This document shows positions 23,497 through 36,822 of a stretch of DNA of 64,000 bases, in pieces. A program made the translations under genes and the position numbers. The stretch comes from Phallusia mammillata (lineage: Eukaryota > Chordata > Ascidiacea > Phlebobranchia > Ascidiidae). The DNA is taken from NCBI GenBank assembly GCA_003260075.1, contig QLIY01000830.1:3256-67255 (forward strand), read 5' to 3'. The notes beneath the pieces are model-generated. The model was not told where the DNA came from. It ran no database searches and saw nothing but the letters and a program-made list of their open reading frames with translations. Positions within the stretch are counted from its first letter, which is position 1; the number at the start of each line of letters is the position of its first letter.

Positions 23497-25229
23497 GTAA
23501 GTAAGAGAAATATATTTCTGAAGCATAAACTGGTGAATCACATAACCAACCACTTACCAAGCGTTTTTACGCTGTTAGACGGACTTTGCGTTGTTAAAAG
23601 AAGTGCTCATTCGCACTTCCCTGGCAATGCAAAATCGCATATTTCGTTCAAACTTTTTATATAAGCGATATGCGATGACGATTTTACTAGACTACGGTAT
23701 GGGATTAACGATTTCTTTGCAATTAAATGCATATGCAATAATCTGGAAAGTCATTAACCAGTTTTGTCTGTAAGCAGTTTTATCGTGCTGTGTTTTATGT
23801 AACCCATCTCAAAGTATGTTCAGTCACCTGTTTATGCCAGTGTTTCCACATAACTTATGCCACGATGTGCTTTAAATTTTAAAGATCCTTAACAGTGTTC
23901 ATAAAAATCCTGGTTTTTTTTTCACGCGACAAATGCGAAATGCACAAACAGATTTGGGCAGTTAAAAAAATAGAGCTTTGGGATGGGGACAAGAGATAAG
24001 TGATTGCACAGAAATTAAAGATCTTTCTACACTGAAAAATAAGATGCAAAATGACATTTAAAAATCAAGATTAGAATGAAGCAGTTTTATTTCTTGTATT
24101 GTCCAAAGGCTTAATCAACTTGTCCTGTTGCAATAATCAATTTTTGACTATGTTGCAATTTACGTTAAAAATAATTATGTTTCGCATTGTGTGACAATTT
24201 ATTCGCGCCATTTGCATGGCAAATTAGAGACATAAAACGACTTTAGAAAAGTGATTTATTGATATGTTATAATACAAACTAGTGATGCACCGAACCCGTC
24301 TAAAAAGGTTCGGGCCAAAACCGAATATTCTTAATTTCGGCCGAATCAGGCCGAACCTAAAACCGCATTTCTTATGGGTGTTTTTAACTTAACCTTGTGT
24401 TTTTATGCAAGTGAACTCGATTATGACAAACCAAAATAACTTTCACAATGCAAAAGCTTCACTAAACTTGTAATATTTCGCAGACAATGTGGCCAGTATT
24501 TTATAGATACAACAAATAGGTAATTTATGATGTTTCGTATTGGCGAAAATGAAAGTTTGGGTATTAATTCCATGCAATTAAAAAGTTCGGTTTCGGTCGA
24601 ATTTTTAAAAAAGTTCGGGCCGAAACCGAAACATCGAAAAACAGCGTATTCGGCCGAAATGTTTCGGCCAACCGAAACTTCGGTGCATCACTAATACAAA
24701 CCTAATAGTTGTCACGTTTGGCGTTACAATTATTCTTTCAGAAACCATTTTACTATATGTCATGTTGATAAAACAATACGTGTTTCATAAATAAAAGAGA
24801 GCCACGACATTTTATCACCCTTTGTAATAAGATCGATTATTACAACAGGGTTAGAGTGGTCAGAAGTCGAAAAAGTCGCCCAACCAAGTAAACAACCCCA
24901 ATGTTTTCCGGCGCTAATTAAGACAAAAAAGGAAAAGGGCCAACAAGAGGCAATTTTATCAATCAAACGTTAGACGGATTTCACATTTAAAAGTATATAC
25001 AGTAGTTTCGCTTGGCTCAAATATTATCTGTTCTATGTATTGCAATTTTGTAGCACATAAAAGTCAAAAGCTTTTTTTTAAAAAAAACAAACTTTCCGGC
25101 TTCATTTTAAACACCAAAGAAACAAAACGCAATCTCAGCAGCATATCATTTCCACAAAAGAACAAAGTCAAACACTAAAATCTATTTGCAATAAACGAGC
25201 TTTTTACTTTAAAAAATCGCCACAAGTAA
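23497..25229. other. 3' flank of gene E; repeats only
   Basis: About 23,550-24,250 is homologous to the 3' region of gene F (30,500-31,430), minus the GPI exon. It then holds the element 24,280-24,693. From 24,700 to 25,230 nothing is recognised beyond similarity to about 31,440-31,680. Confidence 0.6.
24280..24693. mobile_element. hAT-type MITE, 414 bases
   Basis: Terminal inverted repeats TAGTGATGCACCGAA and TTCGGTGCATCACTA, flanked by an exact 8-base target duplication ATACAAAC (24272-24279 and 24694-24701). No coding capacity. 8-base duplications are the hallmark of hAT elements. Confidence 0.9.
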
Positions 25230-25240
25230 ATGGCCTTGTT

Positions 25241-26165
25241 GCCAATCGTCCAAACTGCTTGGTTTACACGTTCTGAGAAGGAACAATTCTTTCGAAAAAA
25301 ATGATTGAAATCATACACAAGAAAACCACTGTTTTAGTTTCTTGATCCTTCTGGTTTACATATCAATACTGTGGTAATTTCTCACTTTATAGTTATTTCA
25401 GTCAAGGTCAAGACACAAATTAGAAAATGTAATGGTCCTAGACAACGAATCGTAGCAGTGTCACTGACAAGACAAGCCTTATTTTGCAAGTGAGCGTGAG
25501 AGGTTTGGCATTTTCTTAAGTGTATACTTTCTTATGAGATAAAAGTCCATAGTAGGTTTATGGAATGTCATCTTTGATTTTGATTTGGCCTAAAACTCTT
25601 TAACTCAATTTTTCAGTTACGTAATAGAGGCATTGCATAGGACATCGTGGCAAACCAAGGTAAGCAGCTGAACACAAACGTTTGTTCATCAATCTTGCGA
25701 TTAAAAAGTATCTTAAATCATATTCCTGACAGTGGTTCGGTTGACGATGGCTATGATGTTGGTCTTCTCTACTTGACAAGCAGCAAAAAATACAAAAAAT
25801 AAAATAAAATTTTAATATCCCGTTTTGTAACAAACATATAAGTTATAACCAAAGTACAATAAAAGTGAAAAATTATACATTTTCTTAAACGGGTCTCAAG
25901 TTCTTAGCATTTAGCGCTGAGCTATATAAACTAAACATCTTTGTACTATTTTCCACCTTTTTTTACAGAACATCCTTTCCATCCCATACAGATGTCAACA
26001 AATGCGACCAAACAGCAAAACCTTCTTCAAACAAAAAATGCACAACAATGTAGAAAGAGTTAAAGAAATGATCTTTATTTTGTAGGTGCTTTTAGCAACA
26101 TGCGATCCAATATCGGTGTCCTGGTGATGCTTCCAGCGTTACTTGTTGGTGTGTTTTTGCACTGA
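25241..26165 (+). pseudogene. Mosaic SPH relic with exons from both families and an intact GPI exon
   Basis: Fragments in order: a family-2 first catalytic exon (about 25,241-25,330, with a stop in YTF*EGTILS), a family-2 Asp102 exon piece (about 25,725-25,785, DDGYDVGLLYL), a family-1 linker exon (about 25,889-25,914, TGLEF-like), a family-1 EGF exon relic (about 25,990-26,052, DVNKCDQT then TAG), and an open family-2 GPI exon (26086-26165, GAFSNMRSN then VLVMLPALLVGVFLH and TGA). The mix shows recombination between the two families before decay. Confidence 0.65.
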
Positions 26166-26780
26166 CAAATCAGAGGAAAAATATCATTGTAAATAATCAG
26201 GATTGAAACGAAGCTAAAATGAATATATTCATAGGCCTTAACAGGCCTGGCGTACTGTGATTGAAACAAAGCATTTATTTTTAGACTGAGAATAATTTAT
26301 TTTTGACGGCGCTATAATTTACGGTAAAAATAATTATGTTTTGTATTGTGTGACATCAATATATTTGCGTTTCACAGCACATCAGAAATATTTGATGACA
26401 TTAAAAGAATAATTTATTGACCTGCTGTAACTAAAAGTCAATAAATGTCACTTTTGGGTTGCAAATTACAACTATTTTGAGAGCCATTTAAGATCTGTCA
26501 ACCAAGAAAACGCGTTGAAATGGAATAAAAATGGAAAGAGAAAGGTTCAACTAATTAGATGCAAGTTCTATTGAATATTTTCGAATATGCACTACAGATT
26601 CAAAGAGTATGTACTGAAGACTCGATGAAAACCTTTTCTGTTCTGTGGATTGCACACAAAAATAAGAAGCTTCTAAAAACAACTTTTTGACATCATTTAA
26701 AACACTAAATAAACAAAACATGATTTGGTCACGACTGAAGTATAAAACGAAAAAAGAACTAGTAATGAACACAGTCTTTT
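26166..26780. repeat. Spacer duplicated at about 40,012-40,740
   Basis: No gene seen. The run from the GPI exon through the 3' flank (for example AATAATTTATTGA near 26,408 and 40,209) to the next relic is shared with the region after gene G, which has two extra small elements inserted. Confidence 0.6.
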
Positions 26781-26781
26781 A

Positions 26782-27185
26782 AACCTTCCAAAATCAACGA
26801 GGTAAACGAGGTGAATGGATCAGGCATGCCATGATTTATGTCACTCGTCCAAATGGTTTGTTTTACACGTTTTACAGAGGCACAATTCTTTCGGACGAAT
26901 GGATTCTAACAGCTGTAGCTTGTATTAAACAAAAGTGACTTGAAAACAACTACTGTTTTAGTTTTATACCGGTTTTCCGGTTTTTAACCTGCTCTAACAC
27001 TGGTGATGTGTTAGCTTCCATTATGCTTAATGACGCATTTGAATGACAAACAAAAAAATTAAAAACACAATATATCCTGGACAACAAATCCTCAACTGAA
27101 CACAAGTTAAAAATCATTTTGACAACTGACAACACTGGACCAGTATGTCTATCATTAAGTCAAACCCACAATGTTTAAAAAGGCT
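26782..27185 (+). pseudogene. Relic of a family-2 SPH gene
   Basis: About 26,782-26,938 resembles a first catalytic exon (RGEW, then RPNGLFYTF, GTILSDEWILTA and VACIKQ) with the activation site destroyed and a stop at the end. About 27,112-27,185 resembles the Asp102 exon tail (DNTGPVCLSLSQTHNV then TAA). The intervening exons are gone. A sister relic lies at 41,007-41,838. Confidence 0.65.
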
Positions 27186-28319
27186 GATTGTTGCCACACA
27201 TTCGCAGCATAATGTTTTATCAACACAGACAAATGTTAACCACAGCGGTGGCTGATAAACAAAATTAGAGTTTCGAAACAGTTGGATATTTTGTGCCATA
27301 TGGCTACGATTTGTGTACTAACTAGGAATTTCACTTCGTCATGCACCAATGGCTAATCTACACAGAACGATAAGCCTCGACCATTGTTTCACCAATTAAG
27401 CCAATATTTACCTACCATGACCTGATTAAACTATCTGGTATACGATGTAGGTATAGGGTGTGGCAATAACGTCAGTGAAGTTGTAAAGGTACGCAATAAA
27501 ATTATTCAGCTGTTTTAACCCAATTTTATTTGTAAACCGTATATTTATAAACGCGGTGCTTCTAAGGCAGGGGTCGGCAACCCCTGGCACGCGTGCCAAG
27601 GTGGGCACGCGAGGTGGTTTTGCATGGCACGCCAACCGATTTNCCTGGCACCCGTGCCAAGGTTGGCACGCGAGGTGGTTTCTCATGGCACGCCAACCGA
27701 TTTGCGTGTTTATATTGAAGTAACAATTTAACCTGGCAAACTGCTTGTGTTCAGTTTTTATCATGCCATTGTCTTAAAATTCAACCTTGCATGCACGAAA
27801 CGCTTTGCTTTCTGTTTATTGTTGATATCTGCTGGCACGAACTATTATTTGGAGCAGGGGTCACCAAACTTTTTTGACTGCGGGCCGGATAAGTCTAAAA
27901 ATAATTCGCGCGGGCCACATAGTTTACATGTCCTAGCGCCGCCTTTCAAAACTTAGCCCGCGAGGCGATTTTTCTAGGTGCGCCAAGATTTGGTCTTGCT
28001 ACAATCCCATTTAAAATCTGGTGATGCGACTGTTAAATTGTATAGGTCGTCTCTTACAAGCAATGCTTGTATGTTACGTCACAAGTAAAGGCATTTGTTT
28101 GCGCACAATTGACACTAGTAGTCTTGTCTGTGACGTAACAAACTGACTTTGGATCAATCCTGGGCGTTATAATCCTATTAAACTAGGTAATATTATTACA
28201 TTTTTCGTAAGAAGTAGATTAATTTTTGAATGATACAAAGTTATCAATACGATTTGGCAAACCAAAAAATGTGGTCGAGGGCCGGATGAAATGACCTATA
28301 TTTGTTTATTTTTGTTTAG
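27186..28319. other. Spacer upstream of gene F with hAT-like fragments; no signal exon found
   Basis: 27,190-27,460 matches the spacer repeat. 27,568-27,704 starts CAGGGGTCGGCAACCCCTGGCACGC and contains two similar GGCACGC-rich blocks around a single N (27643). 27,855 begins CAGGGGTCACCAAACTTTTTTGACTGCGGGCCGG, a typical hAT left end, with another GGGCCGGAT at about 28,280. These insertions lie where the signal-peptide exon of gene F would be expected. Confidence 0.5.
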
Positions 28320-31229
28320 GACAAACCATTCACAACTGTGGAAAACGGGTCAAAGAAAATTCGTTTGTAAGTATCAATGTTGTATTTGCACCAAGTGAAA
28401 TGAAACGTTGATGAAACATATTAGTAAAATAACATAGTTTGGAATAGATAATTACATACTTTTTGCGTTACTATTTTACAACACTGACAATTACAAGTTT
28501 AAGACATAATATACCTATATTGGTCCCGCCGGTTTTCAGAGAAAACAATGTGGCCCAGCCCTGTTTAGATTATCGTTAGTTAAGCAACGATAAACATGTT
28601 CTTATACTTTGACTGCAAAAGCAGGAGAAACTGACTATTGTCCTTAGTTTAACAAATAAGAAAAATGTGATTTGATCATCAATGACAGTATATTACTTTC
28701 ACAAACGAGCGGTGAGCGAAGAGAAAAAAATATAGCAATTAAGGGTATTTCTTCAGCGTTTGCGAAAAACAATCTTTGCCCACAGCAGATAATCCCATTT
28801 TAGCTTCACAACTTTTTTGGGCCACGATTACCAGATATTTATATTAAGCATACTTTGCTTCGCCGATATAAACCTAGACAAATTAGGGTAGTCAGCAAAC
28901 TTAATCTTAAAGAAAGAACTAAAGGCTAAATATTCTAAGAAATAAAGTTGTATATTTAGCCTTCAAGAATTGCTGGTGGAACAGCGTCACAGAGAGGAGA
29001 ATGGCCATGGCAAGCCATGGTTCACGCTAATCATTCACGTGACGTATTTTACACGTTCTGTGGAGGAACAATTCTTTCCGACAGGTGGATTTTGACAGCA
29101 GCCGCTTGTTTCAAACTGAGTGATAGGTAAGAAAACTAATTATAACTTATAATATATCTTGTTGCATGTCGGAGCAAACACAGATTGCATGAATTTTGCT
29201 TTTTAACATGTGGCAGCATCGAAGTGACGGTGGGAAAGATCTATGGAGAAAATGCAATAGATCCTGGACAGCAAAAATTTGAAGTGTTAAATCAATACTG
29301 GCACTATGCAGCCACGTAAGCATATGTCATGAAAATGCGCATACAAAAAGTATTTTTAAAATTCTCTACATATACAGGGGCTCGTACCAAGATGGCTATG
29401 ACGTTGGTCTTCTTTACTTAAAAAGTAGCATCACGTTTACAGACAACATCGGACCAGTATGTCTGCCATCAAGTCAAAGTCACAATGTTGAAATCGGAAC
29501 GATGTGCTATGCAACTGGATGGGGCTACCCATCAAGTAGTAAGAGCAAACAAATCATTTGTTAACTACCGACTATCACTTTATTTTCAATCAATTGTTGT
29601 TCTCTTTGACAAACTTTTGTCCATTGGGTAGCTACATGCATACAAATCGAAACATGTTTAATATTGACAAATTCAACCAGCATCTACCCAATCATGTCGT
29701 CTATAGTTACATGCAAGTATATCTAATTGTGTTGCAGCGACCGATGATTATTCGCCCAGTCTGCGACAAGCACAACTGGAAGTTCAAAGTGAAAGTTATT
29801 GTCGCAACCATTTGAAAATCACGATGCCTGATAGTGTGATGTGTGCCACTGCTTCAGGAAAGTCAGTATGTGTGGTAAGTGAATTGTCCTACAAACTCAA
29901 TTTACACACAATCAGACAAATACAGCGCACGTTTTTTACCTAATCGAGTCAGTACGTCACGTTTTGTGCATGAAATCGTTTTAACGCAGTTTAACGATTT
30001 CCGGTTTGGTGCTTGCGCATTGCTGTTGTGTCGCTGTGTGTTTTCTTCGCAAAGCAAAAGCAATTTAACTTTATTTAGGCGAAAGCAAATTAACTTTAAG
30101 TGTTATATTTCAGACGCAGCAAAGTCTCATTTGCTTTAACCAAAACGCTGGTAAAAGTACTTGAATTTGCTATTTTACAGGTTATTATATGTGTTACGGC
30201 AACTTTGAGCTGTTAAAGGCAAAAAACAAACTTTTTGTTTGTTGTATAGGGAGACGGCGGCGGACCTTTAGTATGTGAACGTGGAAACCAGACTTGGTAT
30301 CAATATGGAATCACTAGTTTTACAATAGAGACATGCGGCAAAGGACCGGACTACTTTACAGAGGTCATCGAGGTTTATTCATGGATCCATGATAGTAAGA
30401 AACATATCCATGCTATCTTCAAATGTTCCGACTCAAAGTAAACTATTTTGTGTTTTACAGTTACTGGTTTGACGTTTCCCGCCCCAAGTGGTAAGTAAAA
30501 GTAATATATTTCTGAAGCATTTCTTACGAATCGATTTTTTCTTGCAATAGAGACGAAACTGGATAATCGCATAACCAGTTGCCAAGCGTTTTTTACGCAG
30601 CTACCTTGCGTTGTTAACAGAAGTGATTATTTGCACTTTCCTGGTGTGTTAATGACACAGTACGTGCGAGTTCTCGAATATACATCAACAATGCGGCTTA
30701 TCGCACATTTTGTTCAAACTCTTCGCAAATATAGGCGATTTGCAATGACGATTTTCTTCTTAAAAATGGACTATGGAATGGAATTAAAGATTTCTATGCA
30801 ATTAAGTGGAATATGCAATTATCTGGAAATTCATTAACCAGTTTTGTCTGTAAGCAGTTTTGTCATGCTGTGTTTATTATAACCCATCACAAAGTATGTT
30901 CCTATTATAATTGGAATATTACCCATTTACCATCTATTTTGTTTTCACACAGCTTATGTCAGTGTTATACGATTCGTTTTACAACATTAAAGACCCTAAA
31001 CCGTGTTCTTAAAAAATATAACATGAGTTTGGTTTCAATTTTTTCACGCGATAAACCCGAAATGCACAATTAGACTTGGGCAGCCAGAGCTTTGAGATGG
31101 AGATACGTGATTGCACAGAATTAAAGAGATGATCATTATTTTCCAGGTGCTTTGAGCAACTTGCGATACAATGGTGTCCTGATAATGGTTGCAGCGTTAC
31201 TTATGGGGATCTTTTTACACCGAAATTAA
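28320..31229 (+). CDS. Gene F: family-2 SPH with GPI-type tail, open reading frame, 5' exon not found
   Basis: Exons: 28320-28366 (QTIHNCGKR), 28960-29126, 29217-29315, 29378-29538, 29738-29874, 30250-30394, 30461-30490 and 31147-31229. Phases agree and no stop interrupts about 289 residues. Motifs: PSRIAGG, WPWQAM, WILTAAACF (His57 to Ala), GYDVGLLYL (Asp102 kept), VCLPSS, KSVC (Asp189 to Ser), GDGGGPLVC (Ser195 to Gly, Asp194 kept). The last exon reads GALSNLRYNG then a hydrophobic stretch (VLIMVAALLMGIFL) and HRN, a GPI signal with likely attachment in the SN region. The expected signal exon (compare 21179 and 32834) is not visible upstream, so secretion depends on an unseen exon or a different start. 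Confidence 0.7.
28867..28895 (+). promoter_or_regulatory. TATA plus initiator-like core promoter inside gene F
   Basis: TATAAA at 28867-28872 and GTCAGCAAAC with A at 28894; same motif, order and 27-base spacing as in E and G. It lies 66 bases before exon 28960. Confidence 0.45.
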
Positions 31230-32833
31230 GATGCAATTGACATTGATTAGCCAAGATTGAAATGAAGCGTGTTTTATTTTGTATTGTCCAAAGTCTTAAT
31301 CTAAGTGCAATGATCAATTTTTTACGTCGTTGTAATTCACATTAAATATACAGTAGTTCGCATTGTGTGACAATTTATTTGCGTCATTTGCGCGGAAATC
31401 AGAAACATAAACCGACTTAAAAAGAATGATTTATTGGTGTGCTAAGCTATAAAACAAACGTAATAGTTGTCACGTTTTGCGTTAATATTAAACTTTCAGA
31501 AACTATTTTTCTACATGTCATGTTGATAAAACAATACATGTTTGATAAAGAAAAGGGAGCCATGATATTTTATCACCAAATATCATAAGATCGATCATTA
31601 CGACAGGGTAGAGGGATAAAATGTGACTGACGCATGATCAAATGTCAAATGATCAGAAGTCGGGTGATAAAAAGTCACCCAGCAATAAAGAAAACTAATG
31701 TTTTCTAGATGAATATGCAAAATCAATGTATGACAATTGGTGGTCACACTACTCGCACCATAATTGTGACAATCGTTGCTTTTTGGTTGCGTAAAAAAAA
31801 CGAGAGAATTCGAAGTAAATAAACTCAAAACAGGTTATTCGTTGTCACCAAACTCGCAGCACAAGCCTTTGTCAACAAGGGCAAACGTAATTCACTACAG
31901 TGGCTCTTGAACATTAATCACAGTTACAGGACAGTTTGATATTAGTGCCATAAGCGGTAAAAAAAGATCAACATAGGCCGCACCAGAGAGTACACTAACA
32001 TTTGTGTACAGTACACTAACCAAGAGTATCACTCGTTATGCATTGGTGACCAAAACACACAAAACCATTCGAAGTCGGTAAGTCGGAAACCGGGATTCAT
32101 CAATTAGACCAATATTTATCCATAAAGACTGGAGTGCACTGTCCAGTGCAGATATATTAAAGGGGTCGACAACTTTTGGAGCTGCGCGTGTCAATTTGCT
32201 TGTTAATTCCAAATCGTAATGACTTGCCAATAGTTTTGTGAGTAATAGTGGTTTGTGCCTGCTGCTCACAACTGTAATTTAGAAAGCAGACAGGTTTGCG
32301 AAAGTAGGCTTGGTTTAAAAACTATTGCACAACAACCAAATAAAACAAATAGTGTAACAGTAAAAATATGTTCACAACTTAAGTATAAACCCGCTTAACG
32401 GTTGGCGCGTCATAAAAAAATGACTTTACGTGCCAACCAATATAGCATGTAAAATATAGCATACGTTTATTCAAGTATGCTATACATGCAACACATATAA
32501 CCTGTCAGCCCGGAATGTTTGCTGTACATAAAAAACACAAACTTAAGGTACACATTGTCAGAGTGAAAGCAGTGTTTGGTCAATAAACAAATGTTTGTTC
32601 ACAAGAACTGTCAACGGTTAGTCGAACTTATCGAAGGTTGGTAAAAACGGTTTATAACAGTGTATTAAGAAAAGCAACATTGTAAGAGTTATAAAAATGG
32701 TTAGAAGAGTATATTAGACCTTTGGGTCTCAAATGCCTTTTTTTATTTAAATTTGTTGAAAACTGAACAAAGAAACCTTTTTTGCAACTAAAAGTTGTAT
32801 AATTTTGTTTTTTAAGCGACCAGTGTAACAAAA
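31230..32833. repeat. 3' flank of gene F and spacer repeat shared with 7,080-7,930
   Basis: 31,240-31,430 is the conserved 3' flank also seen after 24,080, 26,280, 40,090 and 52,620. 31,750-32,600 is the long spacer repeat, including a GGTTGGCGCGTC...GTGCCAACC hairpin at about 32,401-32,439. Just before 32,834 it matches the DNA upstream of gene E. No gene seen. Confidence 0.6.
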
Positions 32834-33518
32834 ATGGCAACCATACGCCTTCTGACCTACATTTTATTTGCTGCCTCGTGTATATCTGGTAAGGAAAAAA
32901 GATTTTGACTTTAATTGTTATGTTTTAGATCTGAATAAACTATTGAGTAAAATATTTTCACACATTTTTGTTAAAGTGAGTTTTACAGATCTCCCATATC
33001 AACTAATTCCTTAAAGAAGAAAAGCAGTTACAAATTAATTTATTTTTTGTTCAGCACAAACCATTGAAAACTGTGGAAAACGGGTTAACGAAAATTCGTT
33101 GGTAGGTTATCATATCATTTAAATCAGTTACTATCTGCTTCGATTTCTAACTTTTGCGTCAATAATGTGACCCTGCACTGTTAAGCCTATCGTCGGTAAA
33201 GCAAGCTTGTACTATGGGGAAGATATTCATTTATTGCCCTGTGTTTAACAAAAAAAACTGTAATCTGACCATCCCTTACAGTATAGAACTTCCACTAAAA
33301 AACAGAGACTGAAACAAATATAAACTAGCAATAAACGCACTATATATTTAGCCTTCAAGAATTGGTGGTGGAACACCGTCACAACGAGGTGAATGGCTTT
33401 GGCAAGCCATGACTCGTGCCACTCGTCCTAATGGTTTGTTCTACACATTCTGTGGAGGAACAATTCTTTCGGACAAATGGATTCTGACAGCTGCTATCTG
33501 TTTTCAAACAAGTGATAG

Positions 33519-33520
33519 GC
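33519..33520 (+). other. GC splice donor after exon 33352-33518
   Basis: The exon ends GTGATAG followed by gcaaga, where F has GTGATAG followed by gtaaga. AG|GCAAG is the usual context of functional GC-AG introns, so the exon may still splice. Confidence 0.6.
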
Positions 33521-35009
33521 AAGAAAAACAATTTTCATTTTTTTTAACTTCTTTTACTCTTGAATTAGCACTGATAATTTGGTTATTTTCTCACAGCATC
33601 CAAGTGACGGTCGGAAAGATTAATGGAGAAAATTTAGCAGATCCTGGACAACAAGTCCATACAGTGTCAGCGCAATACAAACATCATCTAGCTACGTAAG
33701 CGTAAATAGAGTAGTTCACTAAATTAAATCTAGAAACTAAAGCATTGGTTTTCTAACACAAACAGAATGAAGATCGTTTAAAAACTAATTAGTTAGTTTG
33801 GTGGACGTTTTTGCTGTATATTAAACATATAACACAACTTGACAAAAAACATGTAAGCAGTTTAAGACAAACAATTTTTGATCGCTTTTGCTATCTTAAA
33901 CTATATACCTGCCAGCATAGGCGGTGGCGGGGTGGCGCAGCCAACTTGGGTTTTTAAAGCACGGTGGCGGTCACCGTGGATATTTGTGGCAGTATCGCAT
34001 AAAATATCAACAATTCTGAAGAAAATTGGAAACAAGTTTGCTTTTAAACAAACGTTGTGGCGATACAGCCACTTAAACTGTAACTTAAACCTGTAACTTA
34101 AAACTGCAACCTGTTTTGGTTAGTGCTTTGTTTATGACGTTAAACATACTATTGTCTGCCAGTGAATGTTGGGCCATCGTTGTGTACAGTATAAATGTTG
34201 CATAATGAATAGTTAAACTAGACGAAACATTTTTGAACGTTGCGAAACCAATGATAAACACTACAGCAACGTGTTGCAATTGCGAACTAAACATTATTTC
34301 AAACATTTTTTTCCGATTTTGACGAACGTTGCATTCTATGGGAAGTTTGTTTGGCTATCAATTTGAGTTCTTGTGGTAGCACGCAGTAGTGACGTTATAT
34401 GTCCGTCACCTTGCATTTTTGTAAAACTCTGCGCCAAGACGGTTATGATGTTGGACTTCTCCGTCTGACGAATACTATTACGTTTACTGACAACGTCGGA
34501 CCAGTATGTCTGTCATCAAGTCAAAGCCACAATGTTGAAACTGGAAGTGCTACGCCACTGGATGGGGGCATACATCCAGCAGTAATTGAAAAGTATTGTT
34601 TCCGAAAGTTTATTCCTGACAAATTAAAGCAAGGTTGCCACCATCTTCGTTTTTTAAACAACAAGCCAAAAAAACTACAAGTGAAACAGGTAGCAAAGAT
34701 GAAACCTTTAGCAAAGATTTAAATTAAAATATATAGGGCAAAGACTAATCACTGATCCAAGCCAATGACCTGATACGATGCGACCGCTGCAGTTTGATCA
34801 ACACAAATATCAAATACTCTATATTAAAACATTATTGCAAAACATCATTTTAAGGTAACGATGAATTATTATCAGTCTGCGACAAGCAGAACTGGAAGTT
34901 CAAAGCGACAGTTACTGCCGAAGCCAAATGGAAAGTACAATGCCTGGTAGTGTAATGTGTGCCACTGCCCCAGGAAAGTGTGATGTAAGTACATCATTTG
35001 CACTTAGCC

Positions 35010-35100
35010 CAAAGGTGGGCAAACTTTTTTCATGCGGGGGCCTGAGAAGTATTAATACTGCGGATGGAGCCGCAACGATGCTTGTACAGTCACCGATCAA
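35010..35100. mobile_element. hAT-like left-end fragment in a gene G intron
   Basis: Contains AAAGGTGGGCAAACTTTTTTCATGCGGGGGCC, resembling the left end of hAT non-autonomous elements. No matching right end or target duplication found. A short (CA)n run lies downstream at about 35,240-35,256. Confidence 0.35.
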
Positions 35101-36648
35101 GATCAAAAATTCGTTTGATGTGAATATGTACAAATATTAAGTTAGCTACTAAAAGTTTAACTTTATAAAGCGTTGCTTGGAATACTAACAGTCAGGCCAC
35201 CCAGTAAACTTTAACACAACTCTATTACACAGTTCCAATGCACACACACACACACATGCATAATAACATACAAAACCCTGATGCGGTCACGGACCAGAGA
35301 CATGAAGCAGTTAGAATGCGGTTACGGGCTGTTCGAAAGTTTTATTGGGGGTAGATTACCAACCCTTGACCTAGCTAGCCGATAACAATATGTTACACTT
35401 AAAACACGGGTGTTTTGGGTTAAAGTTTAGTGTTAAAGCTTACCTTACAATTGTACAAAAAACAAATTTGTCCATTGTTGTGTAGGGTGATGGTGGTGGG
35501 CATTTAGTATGTGAACGTGGAGACCAGACTTGGTACCAGTATGGAATCACTAGTTTTACAATAGAGACATGCGGCCAAGGACCGGACTACTTTACAGAGG
35601 TCATTGAGGTTTATTCATGGATTCACGACAGTAAGAAATGTTGCAATAACACCTCCACATAGACAAATGATGATTTTTTTAACTGTATTTCTTTGGATTA
35701 CAGCCACTGGACTAACATTTCCAGAACCAGGTAAGTAAAGTGCGCATATTTTTTAAACATCTTTTCTGAGCGATGTGTAACAATAGTGCAGGAATTTGTT
35801 ATACATTCGCCTGTTTCGAAACAAAAGATTTTACAACTTTTACAATTTCATTTTTTTGTATGGTTGTTACTAGTGATATATTGACCCAAATGCGGGTACA
35901 TATTTACAAATTTGGGACATTTCGATGCTGGGATTGGAAGTTTTGCAGATTCTTGTCATTCTCCAAACTAATCGATTTTAAGTGATTAAAAATGGCCCTC
36001 TTTTTCTGTGATCCTTTTTAAATGTAACAACAACGAGCATTCCCTCCAACTAATTGTTTCTCTTTAAAAAGCTTAAATTTCATGAGTTTACTTTTGCATA
36101 TATTATAATTAGACGCGTATTTGGAAAGTTTACTTTCGCAAATATTAGACGTGTATTGGGCTTAATCGATTATTCGCTCTTGTTCAGAACAATTTAAACA
36201 AATCCTGACCGAAAAAGCAAAAAAGGAGGACAAATGAACTCGTATGTTGAACTAAAACTTTAGCTGGTCTTTAACAGATTTATTTATTGTAAACAATGCG
36301 GTTCTAAAATGGAGCTATGTCCAGACTGTAAGATGTACGATCGTTTATCTATGTTTGTTTAAATGTAAGATATTGTAGCACATATTGCAAGACTTGACAC
36401 TTCTACTATTCTACTTCATAGGCACTGCAACTCCTGCAGTTTGTACACGTTTCATAGTACCACATAATGACTTTAAGTAGAACAGATGGATTTCCAGCCA
36501 TGTTGATGTAATAAGTTATAAAAATTGTTCAAACAATAAACAGATTTAAACAACCAAATCTTTGGTACTGCTCAATTTGACTATGTGCATTCAGCGTTTT
36601 CAGACCTGACTATAACAAAAACGATAATATTTCGAGTAGTTTTAATAG

Positions 36649-36822
36649 ATCCGGTCTGCTCCAGACCCACTGTTCCCCAAAACGGAAAAATCAGCCCAGA
36701 TCAAGACATATATCAATTGACCGAAGTTGTGACGTATACTTGCGATGACGGGTTTTATCTAATCGGAGAAGCAACAAGTACATGCCGGGAGAATGGATGG
36801 TCTAGTAAATACCAAACATGCG
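36649..36822 (+). other. CCP/sushi domain of gene G
   Basis: PVCSRPTVPQNGKISPD, VTYTCDDGFYLIG, STCRENGWSS and TC: four Cys, Trp and the hydrophobic spacing of a CCP. One phase-1 exon, open, placed between the two dead protease units as in gene A. Exon 36923-36966 (LCGKRP) follows. Confidence 0.85.

Noticed and set aside
27747-27956. Hydrophobic frame upstream of gene F, considered as its missing signal exon
   Set aside because: It has no ATG at the start, no phase-1 donor after the hydrophobic part, and runs into a hAT-like end.
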